Made by a program: the position numbers and the translations under genes. The notes below the pieces were generated by a model, which was not told where the DNA came from, did not search any database, and worked only from the letters and a program-made list of their open reading frames with translations. A DNA stretch of 64,000 nt. It comes from Argentina anserina (Eukaryota > Streptophyta > Magnoliopsida > Rosales > Rosaceae). Where the stretch lies: the NCBI RefSeq assembly GCF_933775445.1, contig NC_065878.1, forward strand, positions 19,542,395 to 19,606,394. Reading direction: 5' to 3'. Every line of letters starts with the position of its first letter. Position 1 is the first letter of the stretch. Shown one piece after another: positions 12,135 through 24,050 of the stretch.

Positions 12135-14742
12135 ATTATACTGCACGTTCTATGTAAATTTACCACCCTTAAGAAGAGGTAATTAACCTAATTAAGTTCT
12201 TGGCCTAGCTTGGGTCTTTTAGCATATATGGAGATTTATTGCACTAATTTAACTTGCCTACACCATTTGATTTTCGGACTGAAAAACCAAGTGCTTCTAA
12301 TTTTGCAGGTGTGTGTCACTCTATGAGACAATGCAATCTACCTTAATTAAAACGGTGGAAATAAGATGATGTGTTATAGGATGTACATCGTAGCAAGAGC
12401 GATCTTTATATCTACCTAGCAGTAAATCCTCGATTAACTTCCCTAACTAACTTGCTGGAATAACCATTCCCAGCTAGTGATTAAGTTTGGGCAAGTTATG
12501 TTGGATCGTATAATTAGTACTGTATTATGTGTAATTAACCTGTTTGGCTCCAAATCTACATTTGGGCTCAAATGATTCTATGTAACATACTTTTCGTCGA
12601 GTATATGTTGTTTGGATCCTCTACGTAAAAGCTTGGCACCGTATAATATACCAAAGTACGTGTTATGAATACTTTGTCATTTTACACAATTTAATGAATT
12701 TATATTGATTTAAGCTAACTTAAAGTTTGGATTTAAAAATTCAGAAAAGGAAAAAAAAAGAACAATATATTGATCGATCACAACCGCTCTTACACGGTGA
12801 TTCTCGAATGTGGATTGTCTGCAACGTTTAGTTAGAAACGTGTTAGAGACTCGGATGTTTCACTTTCAAACACTCGATAAGCAACCTTAGGAACCCACAA
12901 ATCGTGGCTACAATTACAAACAATTGGAGCCATGCAAGCATATGATGTTGAAAGGATAATTAGTCGTTACGCATTCCATTTTCCTCATTAATTCATGGAC
13001 AAAATACTAGTTACTTATCCAATTTTTAATAACTCTACAATTTAGTCATTCATGTTTCAATTTCAACTGATCACTTCTTATATTTTCAAATTTTAAACAA
13101 TTTGGTTATCATGTTAAGTCTTCGTTCAATTACACCATTAAGTGGTTTTTTCCCTTTTACGTGATGTTCAGCAACTTAACGGTGCAATTGGACGGAGACT
13201 TAACGGAATAACTAAATTGTTTAAAATTTGAAAGTATAAGGAGTGATAAGTTGAAATTGAAACATGAAGGACTAAACTGTCGAGTTACTAAAAATTAGAT
13301 GAGTGACCGATATTTTATTATTGATTATTTAATAGACAATTTTTTCTCTACTCATTTCTAAAAGAAAAAAAATTAACATATCTTCATTTGCATATCTAGC
13401 TACTTGTTCATCAGATCGATCCATTAGCTCATGCAGTCATGCCTGTCATCAAAACCAGGTTTAGTGGCAATGTGGCAATGAACATACTTCAGCATTCGCA
13501 CGCAACCTCCTAGCCACAACGTTTCACGCACTTCTCATGAACCTTTTAACTAGCACACAGAGAGCTTGTTGGAAGCATTCTCCGTGTGTAATGTTAGTCA
13601 CCATATCCCCCTATCCAACGACATCAGTACACTACGTACCACTACCTCCGCAATGCTCACAAGAAGAACAAAGGCTACACAAATTAACCTGCTTAATTGG
13701 AGTACTCAATATCGCAATCCGCTATCAAACAGGTTTGGAGCCAAACAGGTTATTTACACATACATGATGGCCTAGATTGTGCTTTTATGCTGTGTTTAGC
13801 ATCAGTGAAAGTGATTGAGAGTATTTGCTTATGAAATTTGTCACCATTTTTGGTTAATATACCTCTTCATCCCTGAGAGGGAGCAATTAGTGGTTTCTGG
13901 CTATCAAGATAATTGTTTGCTTTACCAGAGTCATAACGCATCTTAATTGACATAATTGGAGAAAGAACAAATTCTATTTATTCGTGTTGACAACTTTATG
14001 GGATTGAAGTCCTGCAACAATAGGAATTTATATAAGGTTCCCATCAATCCCTTTCAAATCAAATGAGATTTGTGGGTTGAAAATATACTATATGGTTTTC
14101 ATGTATTCGCTCTTCGATGTCGGCGAAACAAAGTCTCAGTATGTTAACTAGTTTCTTGAAGCCTACTCAGAATAGGAGTTTCACACGAGAGATGCCAAAC
14201 TACAGAATATAAAGCTGATAGAATTATTTGCTCTCTATCTGATGATGAAAGTCTTTATCATTCATTTGAAACTTATAAGTACAAATTTGGTCGGGACCTT
14301 CAATGCAACCACGTTGATAATCAGAGGCAAACGGAGACGATCAATTGCTTCATATGGGGTAGTATTTCTACAAATCTTCCTGTATTGAGATGCCATGAAC
14401 ATGTACTGCAGAGACTATGATTACCAAAACTTTGACTGAATGCTTTGAAATCATGTGATTGTTGCAAGTCCTTATCGATTTCATCTGATCACTCATATAT
14501 CAATGAAGCTATTAAGTGTGCAAATTAACTAAACTCTTGCATTTTTGGGTGTCATATGAGTAGGAAAAAAAAACAAATCAGCTCAACAATGATAACATGA
14601 AGAGGAATAAACTTGAACACAAACACTATTATTTATTATTTCAGGTGTCTGGATATCATAGTAAAAAACATGAAGTAGTTACTGAGATGGTAGTGTGAAT
14701 GTGTGATACAGTCTTCAGCAATTCTTGGACAGTCTTCACTCT
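12135..14742. other. intergenic between SIS-type and LTP genes
   Basis: The left part is probably the 3' UTR of the serine-rich gene. The middle holds the MITE listed at 13000-13320. From 13400 to 14740 I see no supported gene; short open frames near 13540-13775 have no recognisable content. Confidence 0.45.
13000..13320. mobile_element. MITE-like inverted-repeat element
   Basis: The left arm (about 13000-13150, with ACTTATCCAATTTTTAATAA) is matched by an inverted right arm (about 13175-13315, CACTCATCTAATTTTTAGTA when reverse-complemented) around a short centre near 13160. Both arms carry TTTAGTCATTCATGTTTCAA-type text and, further in, AAATTTTAAACAATTTGGTT. The arms differ by about one base in eight, so the copy is old. 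Target-site duplication is not resolved; a Mutator-like or similar MITE is likely. Confidence 0.7.
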
Positions 14743-15210
14743 TCAGGGTAATGTATAAGCTGCAAAAAGAAAAAAGACAATAAAGAGTATTAATTTGATA
14801 TGAGAATACAAGGAGCATCGACAAAAATTAATTAAACTCGATTAACAGTGTCAACAAATATTGCACAAACCTCCACACTTGTAGCCAATAGGACGATCAG
14901 GAATGTTACAACGTTTTGGAATGGTAACAGCAACTTCTGGTTTCACTCCTGAGCTCTTAGCAGTATTAGAAAGCATCACGGCGCATAGGCAGCTTGGGTT
15001 CTGACCTATCCTCTTTACCTGACTGCAGCACTTGGCTGAAACTGCAGCATTCTCATCTTGTGCTGCCGATGCACACGGAACCAGCTTCCACGCCTCATTG
15101 TCAGGGGAGGATTTTCCACACTCACCAGCCCCATAAGCTCCCTCCAACTGAGCAACACCTAGAATGACAAGGATAGCTACAAGGCAAATGTTCTTCATTG
15201 AAGCTTCCAT
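14743..15210 (-). CDS. DIR1-like non-specific lipid-transfer protein
   Basis: Exon 1 is 14871-15210 and exon 2 is a 17-nt piece at 14743-14759. Together they encode 118 residues. The short exon converts the unspliced tail (GLCNIC) into YKCGAYTLP-stop, the usual end of this family, so it should be kept. Residues 1 to about 28 form a signal peptide (hydrophobic LVAILVILGVA). The eight-cysteine motif is complete: Cys31, 46, 61, 62, 74, 76, 101 and 112, with the CC and CxC pairs as expected. Such proteins are secreted, bind lipids in a helical cavity, and some act in systemic acquired resistance. A second in-frame Met at residue 5 could also be the start. It fits At5g05960 by family and gene order (from memory). 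Confidence 0.9.
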
Positions 15211-15935
15211 TTCTTCAATCTAATGCAGAAAAAACACTTGCTCAACTTCCTAATTTATACTACAAGAAGCAACTCAAAAGGTACTCACACTATAAACCCA
15301 CCAGACATAAGTGGAGGCAGCACTATGAAGGAGGCTTGTTGTTTATTGGAGCACCTACTCCTTCAGTCAATGGAGTATGATTACTTGGCAACTTATGCCA
15401 AAAATGATCATATATCTCCCAAGTGTTTGCCACACCAGTCCATTACTTTTGTCACTTATCAGAAGATGCAAAGAAGCAGCCGACACTAAACACCATACAT
15501 AACATGTCCTCAGCTACCTACTACTTCCAACATTGTTCCTTCAGACTATAAACCCACAAGCTATAGCTCAATTCCTCCTTACTTCAACATTGTTCATCTA
15601 AGAACCTAAAGTTCAATTCTTGTTAAGATGTCAAGTACTGATCTGCCTCATCTTTATATCTTATGAGCTGCAAAGCATCAAGAAACTAATATTTGCTCCA
15701 TAATGACACTATTCCTACTCTACTAGTGCTTGATTTCAATAGCCGAGAGCTGTTAGATTAGTTCGTTGTATGAGACACACCGCAAACAATGACTAATTTA
15801 AACAAGAGAGTAAGTACTAAGCAATTTAAGATATCATCAGTTCATCATTTCCACTATTAAGATTAAGCACACTAATACAGTTGCATTATTACATAACAAT
15901 CAAATCTTTATGTGATACACCGACTCACAACATCA
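15211..15935. other. intergenic, LTP promoter and MEE60 3' side
   Basis: No gene recognised. It should contain the LTP promoter at its left end and the MEE60-like 3' UTR at its right end. A TGTTAGATTAGTTCGTTGTA word near 15749 resembles one at 10551. Confidence 0.4.
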
Positions 15936-16466
15936 TCATCGAGTGAAAGCGTAGAGAACAGTGACGACGTAGATGAGGAGCGCGACGGGGACGAAGATGA
16001 CGAGAGGGATGACGGCAGCGAGAGTGTGGTACCCGCCGCAGGCGAGGGTGCCGAGCTTGATCTGAACGACGTTGACGAGAGCGAGCATGAGGAAGACGCA
16101 GCCGACGACGGAGCCGAGGCCGGAGACGAGCATGCCGGCGCGGAGGAGGGAGCTGTTGACGCGGGCGAGAATCTCGGCTGGATGGTAGGACGGGGTGCGG
16201 GTGAGGCGGATCCCCTGCTTGAGGCCCATGGCGACGAGGCTGGAGAACAGGAAGGACGAGAAGGAGTACACGTGGAAGGAGACGAGGTCTTCGGCGACGG
16301 AGGGGCCCGGGGTACACGTGGCGGAGTCCGGCGGCTCGATGAGGGTGTTGGAGGGGTCTCTGGGGTCCGATGTGAGGCCGATGAAGACGGCAAGGGTGAA
16401 GAGCGAGTTGACGGTGACGATGCCGTCCAGGGCCGTCATGTGGATGGTGGTGCCGGCCGAGGGCAT
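15936..16466 (-). CDS. MEE60: MEE60-like four-helix membrane protein
   Basis: A single-exon gene of 176 residues starting at MPSAGTTIHMTALDGIVTVN. Four hydrophobic segments are visible at about residues 13-32, 63-83, 108-135 and 148-172, with a polar loop (about 33-60) containing SDPRDPS. The conserved start TALDGIVTVNSLFTLAVFIG and the AEDLVSFHVYSFSSFLFSSL block mark the plant family of Arabidopsis MEE60 (At5g05950, maternal effect embryo arrest). The molecular role is unknown. The longer reading frame extends upstream to 16637 without family-like content, so the ATG at 16466 is preferred. GC-rich coding produces long antisense frames that I do not accept as genes. It lies between the LTP and RopGEF genes, as in Arabidopsis. 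Confidence 0.88.
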   Translation of the reverse strand: MPSAGTTIHMTALDGIVTVNSLFTLAVFIGLTSDPRDPSNTLIEPPDSATCTPGPSVAEDLVSFHVYSFSSFLFSSLVAMGLKQGIRLTRTPSYHPAEILARVNSSLLRAGMLVSGLGSVVGCVFLMLALVNVVQIKLGTLACGGYHTLAAVIPLVIFVPVALLIYVVTVLYAFTR

Positions 16467-16650
16467 TTTGGGAAAATGATGATTTGGTAAAGTGGCGAGC
16501 TTTGCGTTTTGCAGACTGCGAAATTTCCGAGATTTCAGTGGGACTGTTGGATCCTGTCGAGTGTGGAAAGAAGAAGACGGCGAAGAAAGAGTTAAACGAC
16601 GTCGTATTAAGGGAAGAAGACAAAAATGAAAACGCAATTAATCCGAAACG

Positions 16651-16655
16651 AAAAA
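16651..16655 (-). terminator. Pol III terminator of tRNA-Asp
   Basis: Five T residues on the minus strand begin 5 bases past the tRNA 3' end, the normal RNA polymerase III stop signal. Confidence 0.65.
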
Positions 16656-16659
16656 CAAA

Positions 16660-16731
16660 CGCCGTTGCCGGGGATCGAACCCGGGTCACCCGCGTGACAG
16701 GCGGGAATACTTACCACCATACTACAACGAC
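16660..16731 (-). tRNA. tRNA-Asp: tRNA-Asp (GTC)
   Basis: 72 nt with a full cloverleaf. Acceptor GTCGTTG pairs with CAACGGC (one G-U type pair), discriminator G. The anticodon loop CCTGTCA gives GTC, and the T-arm CCGGGTTCGATCCCCGG is intact. No intron. A T-run follows. It sits 194 bp upstream of the MEE60-like start, in the same orientation, so it overlaps the region where that gene's promoter must lie. Confidence 0.97.
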
Positions 16732-17131
16732 CTTGTTGATTTTGTCACAGTGAAAAGTTGATATCACAAACTTTAAGTATTTTTTTGTTTAAGAAGAATT
16801 TTCATCAGCGTTTTGAATTACATTGAGGATGAATGAGACAATTTGAACAAGCAATCACTTGTCAATATATTCATTCTGGATAAATTAACAAACATTCTGA
16901 TGTGGATGTCTCTATTCTATCTCCTTTATAGCTACACATTCAAATGCAAACCAGGGACTTAAACAAACAGATTAAATTCCCCCCTAACTCACAATTCATG
17001 AACACTTGGTTACACCGAGAGGGTAGTAGGTTTTCTATCTTAAAACTTCCTTTGCTTGTGTACCTTCTTCTATCAGTTTCTTTCCAACTCTTTTGCCTCA
17101 AAAACTTCTAGGTCTTTTAGGAGGCAAAGCA
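16732..17131. other. intergenic, RopGEF 3' side
   Basis: No gene recognised. It is the likely 3' UTR of the RopGEF gene, whose stop codon is at 17132-17134. Confidence 0.5.
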
Positions 17132-19947
17132 TCAGCGTGATTTGTTCCCATTGTGGTGGGAAGAGTCCTTCTGACGATCTAAAGTTTCTGTGCCAATTGG
17201 TATAGAAACAGACCCTTCAACTGTGTTGCTACATATCCTTGGCTTTGTCTCGACACCAAGATAATTTGTCAAGACTCTTCTCACTCCAAAGCCGCGACGA
17301 GCAGGCTTGTCAACATTAATGTTGTTGCTGCTGCGGAGAAAAGGAGTTCTCTCTCCCCTTGCAGGGCTGATTAATGGTGCAGGGGATAAGTTAGGATTGG
17401 CGGAAGCTCTTCTGAAAGGAGTGCTTGAGTGAGGCACCGAATATGTGGCTGGAACCTTTTTCCGAGAAATCACACTAACTGCAGTAACTGATGATATTTT
17501 ATCAGTCTGTTTAGCCAAGTCATCCACATACAGCAAGTCATCAATGCGAGCCACAATGTTGAATGCGAGGCTCTCCAGAACTCTTGAATAGCTTTCAAGA
17601 ATGGATTTTCCAACATCCTGAAAAAAAATTGAGACAAGAATGTTATTGTTACAGGCATGTAAGAAGATGATAAAACTTGAATGAAACTTGACTTCAAAGT
17701 TCTCCAACCTTGTTGTACTGAATCTTGCTGGTGTCTAAGATAGTTTGTGTAAGACAAGGAAAACGCTGCTTCAATGAAATCAGGAGGCTTTCAGCTCGTT
17801 CTGCCAGCACTGCTCTCTTATCCACATCTATCACTAGGTCCTTGACCATTTCCCATGATGACTTTGTAGCGGGGCGGTTTGGAATAGTTTGGGGCTTTGA
17901 GTGACCATGAACTCTTCGACGCCAAACAAATATTGAGGCTTCAACACGGTTTGCAATCTCAAGAGCAACATGTTCACTAGACAGGTCAAGGCAATCAAGG
18001 AGAAACTCTGGCGAGAACTTATCTGATGTAATATATCGGTAGATTATGTCCCCAAGGCAGGCCCTCCCATTCTGATTATATATTACACGAAAGTTTAAGT
18101 GTTAGATCATCGTTTCCAAGGAACCACATATATTATCATGAATATATTCTATCATTTGAAATCTTAGAATTGTGAAAGTCATCGCTCAGTAACTCTAAAG
18201 CTAGTCTGTTTATAGCGGATGTCACATTAAAGTTGATCACAATCTCATAACTTCTACTTGAGTTTAGAAAAGACCACTAGTGAGAAACAATGGCATAATG
18301 TGTATTCACTTCATGACAACTAAAGCATAGTGAGAAACAAAAAACTTGGGAAAATTTGAACATTGTTGGTTTTCAAACCTTAGGAAGAGTTTCCAAGTAT
18401 GACTCCGGAACTTCCATGTCTGCTAAAGCAAGGTTATTGATAGCCATTGCAGCTTTTAGTATCTGATTTGTGCATTCCCTTGTGTGATGCAACTGCTTTC
18501 TTGAACTTTCACTGAGACCATCAGATGCTACACGTGGTACAGGTAGCCACCACTTCTCCTCTTGCCGCTGGACTGTTTTGCGAAAAGAGGCTGATCCATC
18601 AGCTTCTGGGGCTACAACTCCTTGATCAACATACCAGAACTCTGTATTGGTGAAACTCTCTAGTATATCCTAGATAAGGAAAAAAGTGCAGGTTAACTCT
18701 CTTGACTTCTAAAATTGAATACAGCACTTTATGAAATTACATAGGTTAGAACTCACAAGAAGCATGTTGTCTAGCTTGCGTAGAGCTGGCAAATTCATGA
18801 AGATATCTGATCTGGGCCTACAAGTCATGACCTGCAGAATGCACCAGCCATAAGAAACAAGGAATAGGTCTTTAAAACCACCAACAATGCTAAAATTTGA
18901 TGATGGACTTTTATAGAAAACAGTAGTAGAAATTAGGCTCCCTAGCCCCTAACATGTTCCACATTAAGTTATTCGAGTGTAAATGTAATAACTCTCCTAT
19001 CTTCCCTAATAAACAAGATACAGACTAAGCAGAATCAAGACTGTGTAACAAGTATGTACCTCTAGCCTTTTTCCATCAGGAAATGTTTGCCAAGAAGGTA
19101 TCAATTCCACAATATGATCACTAACGCAGATCAGCCATTCCATCTCTCGTTTCCACATCGATTTCTTTTCAGAAGGCAAGGGTTCCAATCTCCACAGTTG
19201 CCCAAAAATGGTAGCTTCATATTGTACGAAATTTGAATAATTTGAAACAAAAAAGAAATTAATATAGAAAAAAATTGATGATGGAATAAAGTCAATAACC
19301 TGAATTTCTTATTTCAAGAATCTGCGAAAATGAACATACCACAGAGATTGGTGATGGCATTTGAAATAGCCATGGCTGTGCAGACCCCTTTACCAGACCC
19401 TGACATGTCCTCACCAAGCAGCAATTTTGAAAATCTCTCTTTCATCATATCCATTTCTGAATTCACAGAAACCCAGAAAGCAATTACAACAAGTACAAAT
19501 AGGCATAGTTTCATATCCAAAAACAAATAAAGATCACAGTAAATCACACAACAAAGGAAACAGTTCTAAACATGCTAAAAGATTCAAACTTTCACGTTTA
19601 ATTTAACAACCCAATTAAGCATAAATCATGAAAAAACAAAACTCACCTGCTATTTTTGCAGCCAAGTCCTTACACTTCGAATCATCAACATTTTCCTTCT
19701 CTTTAGCTTCACCCAAATCAGCTAAAGCAGCTGAGCTTCTGCACAATTCAGCTTTCCTTATAGGCCAGCCCAACAAGTTGGGTCCTTTTCTCTTGACTTC
19801 GTCACTCGAATTCTCAGAGCTCGATCTACTACTCGAGCTGCTCTCCCTCGACTCGGCACTGGAATCGGTCAGTGACTCAGTCCCAGCTGAAGACTTGAAC
19901 CCAGTTCTCTTCTCACAACTCTCCCTTTTCTTCGGTAAAGCTTCCAT
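17132..19947 (-). CDS. ROPGEF5: RopGEF with PRONE domain (RopGEF5-like)
   Basis: Seven exons on minus: 19647-19947, 19340-19456, 19060-19214, 18757-18831, 18379-18669, 17709-18071 and 17132-17617. They encode 595 residues. The plant-specific PRONE domain runs from about residue 100 to 470 and catalyses GDP/GTP exchange on ROP/RAC GTPases at the plasma membrane. Signature pieces include [20 protein letters not shown] (from residue 101), [29 protein letters not shown] and KWWLPVP (255-261). The N-terminus is Ser-rich ([15 protein letters not shown]) and the C-terminus is variable and basic; both are usual regulatory tails. Start chosen at MEALPKKRE, since the open frame upstream has only a GTG. 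All junctions are GT-AG and in phase. Gene order suggests the At5g05940 orthologue. Confidence 0.93.
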
Positions 19948-22900
19948 CTTTTCAACCTCAGAGTATGCTTGAACAACACAGGGAATGCAGAAGAGTTGAG
20001 CCACGGTGTTCAGCTCAGTTGCATTTGAAACTCAACTCAAGGATTTCTGAGATTGGTTTTTTGTCTTTTAAAATCTGAAGTGAATGTGTGGTGGTGGTAG
20101 ATATATGGTTTTTGTTGTCACTGTTTTCTTCTTGAAAAGAAAATTTGATTTGTGATGAAGAAGGTAACTGTCATATGACACATGCCATTGCCCAACGTCT
20201 CTTTTCCTGTTTTATCTCTCTCTCACTCTCTCAGTCTGAGGAGAGAATGCGTTCAAAAATATTGATAAACTATTGGACCATTGTAGAAGAAAGAGTACGG
20301 ATTTGTCAATACATAAATTACAAGACTACCCTCTTTGATGTGTGAATTGAAAGGAACAGGTAGGTTAGGTAAATCCATGTTGAATGCCCTAACAATGTAA
20401 ACAGTGGAGCTCTAGTTCTAGACTTCTATATAGTGAAGCTGTGAATGTAGCCTGCCATTTTAATCTATTTTCTATCTATAGATGACAAATTCTTGTTGTG
20501 TTTATGATTTTAATTTAACAATTGAAATAGTATAAAGGGTATTTAATCTATAGATTTAGGCTTTCATTGGCGTAGTGATTGTATTGACTCTAATTTAGGT
20601 AGCAACTATAGACTAACCAAGAAGGCAAGTTTGATTGCTATTTAAGTTTCTGGATTTCTGGTAATGGCTATAGATAGTGATGCCATCCAAGAGTTAACAT
20701 CTTTTTTATGAAGAAAATGTGAAGAACCAGATGGAGGGCAAGTTTGGTAATCTGGAGGTTCCATTGCAAATTTTGAAAGGGGAATCCAGATTCGGTAGCC
20801 GTTTAAAGGGGGCTTGTGGGTTCTGTTCATGTGGGAAGAAATGGTCCATCATCGACAGAAAGCACCTCGGAGAATGAAGGTGACTCTTTCACCTTATTCT
20901 TTTCTTTTTTTGGTTACACTCTTTCACCTTATTCTATTCACCTCCTAAAATTCCTTTTGGATCTTTTTGCTTGAATTTTAGTGAAAAGTGAAAAAAAATT
21001 GCACATTAACAAGTGCAAAAAAATTACTGAGCTTTAGTGTTCTATCATCTATGGAGCAGTTGGAGCAGAAAGGACATTTTTAAGTTCAAATGTTAGAGCT
21101 TGGTCATGGCATATTTATTTCGGGTGCTCCCAGAATATTAGATGAGCACACGTTGAAAATCGGGACTACTAACATCTGAGAAGTGAGAATGGTCTATTAA
21201 TTCGATTTCTTAGCTCTAAATCATCTTATTTTAGGTTGCCTTAAGGCATAGATTGGTAAAATTTTAGACATTTCAGATTTGGGAGCTGGATTTGATTGGT
21301 ACATTGAAGTCCTCTAAACTAGGGTTATTAAAAGAAGTTGGGAGGAATGTACATAAAATTCTTCTTCTGTTTTAGGTTGAATCACAGCTTTCCAAGTGTT
21401 GCCAACTTCCAAAAGGTCAAGTGGCCAAGTATGATGTGGGGAGGTTTTTTACATGCATGGAGTAAGAGCAGCAACAATAAGATGTCTAGAATTTCAAGAT
21501 CCCAAGTCCCAATTGAATAGATAAATAGACATATGAATGAATAACAAAGTATAATGCTTGACTTGTATATAGCCGTTCGTAACGGCGAAAGCAATAACTT
21601 ATGAAATCCTTGACTTTGGTATGTGCATTGCTTTCCTAAAGTTTGCATTTTTAATTATTCACTTCTTCCCCCCTTTTCAATTCAACTTTGATTATCAGTG
21701 AGACTATTGAACTAACCTTCAGCTGTGGACTGCATAGACGTGCTAGCTTCAAATAATTGCTGATGGGGATACTTCATAACATGGTTTATGAAAGATTTTG
21801 AATTTGAATAGTTCATCTCTTTTGTAGATTACTCTGTATAAGAATGTATGTATAAATATCATCATTTCCGAGTTTTGTTGTACAGATATAGCTCACTTGG
21901 TTAGCTTAGATCACAACATAGCTTGAACTCTACTGGAATAGGGATCTGAAACACACCTTGTTTGATTTCAAGTCTGCATGTGGGAGAATTGAAGAATTGA
22001 AAACTTGTAGATCAGGGACCTTAGGAGAGGGCTAAGATACGAGCCTATGGCATTCAAATCTGTGTAGGATAGATTGGTTTGAATAAATGGTATGGAGTAG
22101 TACACAGTACATGTGACATGAGAGAAATAGCCGCGTCATTGTCACAAGGGTCCTTTATTCAAATTTAATGTGACATATTGAAGGTGTGGAACTATATATG
22201 TACCAATCTATTTGCTCACCACACCCAATTGCAAATTGGTCTACAGGCCAGCAAAACTAAATTTCAATGGGTTCTTCTCCTCCCTCAGCCCACTTTGATC
22301 TAAAAAACGATGATAGTGCTCAATAACCTCAATTACAATGCATTGCTGAGCTCCACCTCCCTCTTTATTACAGTGTTATAATCTATTTGATAACTAAATG
22401 CCATCATACTGTTGTCCTGTTGGTTATGTCTGATTGATTCTATTGTGGTGATCAAATATCATACTGTGAGTTCATGATGTTATGGACAAAACAAAGACCA
22501 TTCAGGTTTATGGAAGGAAAAACTTGGTTAATATATAGCCAGGTGCTGTGAGGAACAACCCTGACAAGAACAGTTTTGTATGGACTAATTACCAAAGCTT
22601 GACATAATGACATTCCCAACCGATCATGAGATTGCTGAGTTGTTGCTACTTCACTATCATTTACATTTAGCTACAACGACGCCTTACAGTAGGTTTAAAA
22701 ATCTGTATGAAACTAATGCCAATATGCCATTGTTTGGTTTGCTGTTGAGTTTAGATTTGACTTGAAATTGGGATGCTATATATAAGTATAGCTTGTTAGT
22801 TTGAGATCTAGCTTTGTGGATTCTGCAGCTTATCTGCTTCAATGCTTGTGAAGCATACCTTGTAAGTGTGTTGGCGGTCTGCTACATTTACTTCATTCAT

Positions 22901-24050
22901 TCCTCTCCATTATTTTTTTAGCTTTGATGAATTTTGACATTGTAATAGAGTTCACACATATACTTCATTTCGAGCTCACTGATGTCACTTTGAGCTCCAA
23001 TCTAGAGCTTCGTTTTCGAAAGAGATAAGTGTTGAATTGGGTTGTAGTTGGTTTCTGAGCTACCTCATTTCGTTTCACTCTTTTTTTTTATGACTTGAGC
23101 TTTAGTTGGTGCAACCATAAATTGTGATCTAAACCCAGAAATGTGAGGGAGAAGACAAATATACCCCCCCCCCCCCATAAACGATCCAAAAAACCAATAT
23201 AAAAGGCTTGGACCAAAAAACAGAATAGAATAGAATTCATCAAAAAAAAAAACAGAATAGAAGAATAGAACAGAGAATTAGAATCTGCGAGTATTTTGTC
23301 ACCTTGGATTCAATAAGCACCGACACTATTCAGACAGGAATCTGCGACCCGAAGTATTCATTTTTCGGAGACTTTATTTATAGGCAAATGTTCGTCCTTT
23401 ATGTGATTCCCAGAATTTCATTACAAATCATGAAGAAAAATGATCTGAACGGTCACCGAGGATCAGTCCATCGCTATCTTTTGATGTATTGGATAAAAAA
23501 AGTATTGAGCTTTAATGTCTTTTTGGGATGAATTACTTGTCTTTATTATTGATTCTGCTATTCTGTTATATTTCTTGGAATTGGTTGACTCAGAAAGGTG
23601 AGCTCTTTGTTCAATCTGTTCTAATGTCAAAATTCAATTGTTATGTTGCAAACCATCATTTTCACATTAGATTATATGTATTTTGGCAAATGAATTGCAT
23701 AATTGGAAGCTTAAGTCTGTTTAAACTCAGATTCCATCGATATTAGTTGTATTAGAATCAAAAGGACCTAATTTAACCTCTCAAGTTGATTCATTCTTCA
23801 TGCCCTGTAAATAGTAGTAATGTACATTTCTCGATTAAGGAGTATCAATAGTCTGTCTACCTTTTTTTGTTATAAATGGTTATTTCCGAGACCTTATATT
23901 TTGTATATTACAACTGGAACAGGTTTTACAGAATCCTCTACTATTTGGGAGAACGATATTACAGGGGGGGAAACAGGTTTCACTCAGGTTTTACTGAGTG
24001 AAGTAGTTTGTCTGTTCAGATGTTGTAGTCGATAGAGAATTTGGTCAGTC
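19948..24050. other. long intergenic stretch, RopGEF and GC1 divergent promoters
   Basis: About 4.1 kb between divergently transcribed RopGEF5-like and GC1-like genes. I see no supported gene. A C13 run lies at 23164-23176. The 23200-24050 part is probably the GC1 5' UTR, which may contain an intron, but the splice sites cannot be fixed. No clear transposon ends were found. Confidence 0.45.

Noticed and set aside
14851..14870. Unspliced C-terminus (GLCNIC) of the LTP
   Set aside because: It adds two extra cysteines and loses the AYTLP end; the spliced form fits the family.
15912..16689. Long open frames overlapping the MEE60-like gene in other phases and on the plus strand (up to 254 residues)
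   Set aside because: They are Ser/Pro/Arg- or Glu/Asp/Gly-rich shadows of a GC-rich coding region. The 176-residue minus frame has the conserved family sequence and four membrane helices.
23164..23176. C13 homopolymer upstream of the GC1-like gene
   Set aside because: Simple run that may also be an assembly or length artefact; no function is supported.
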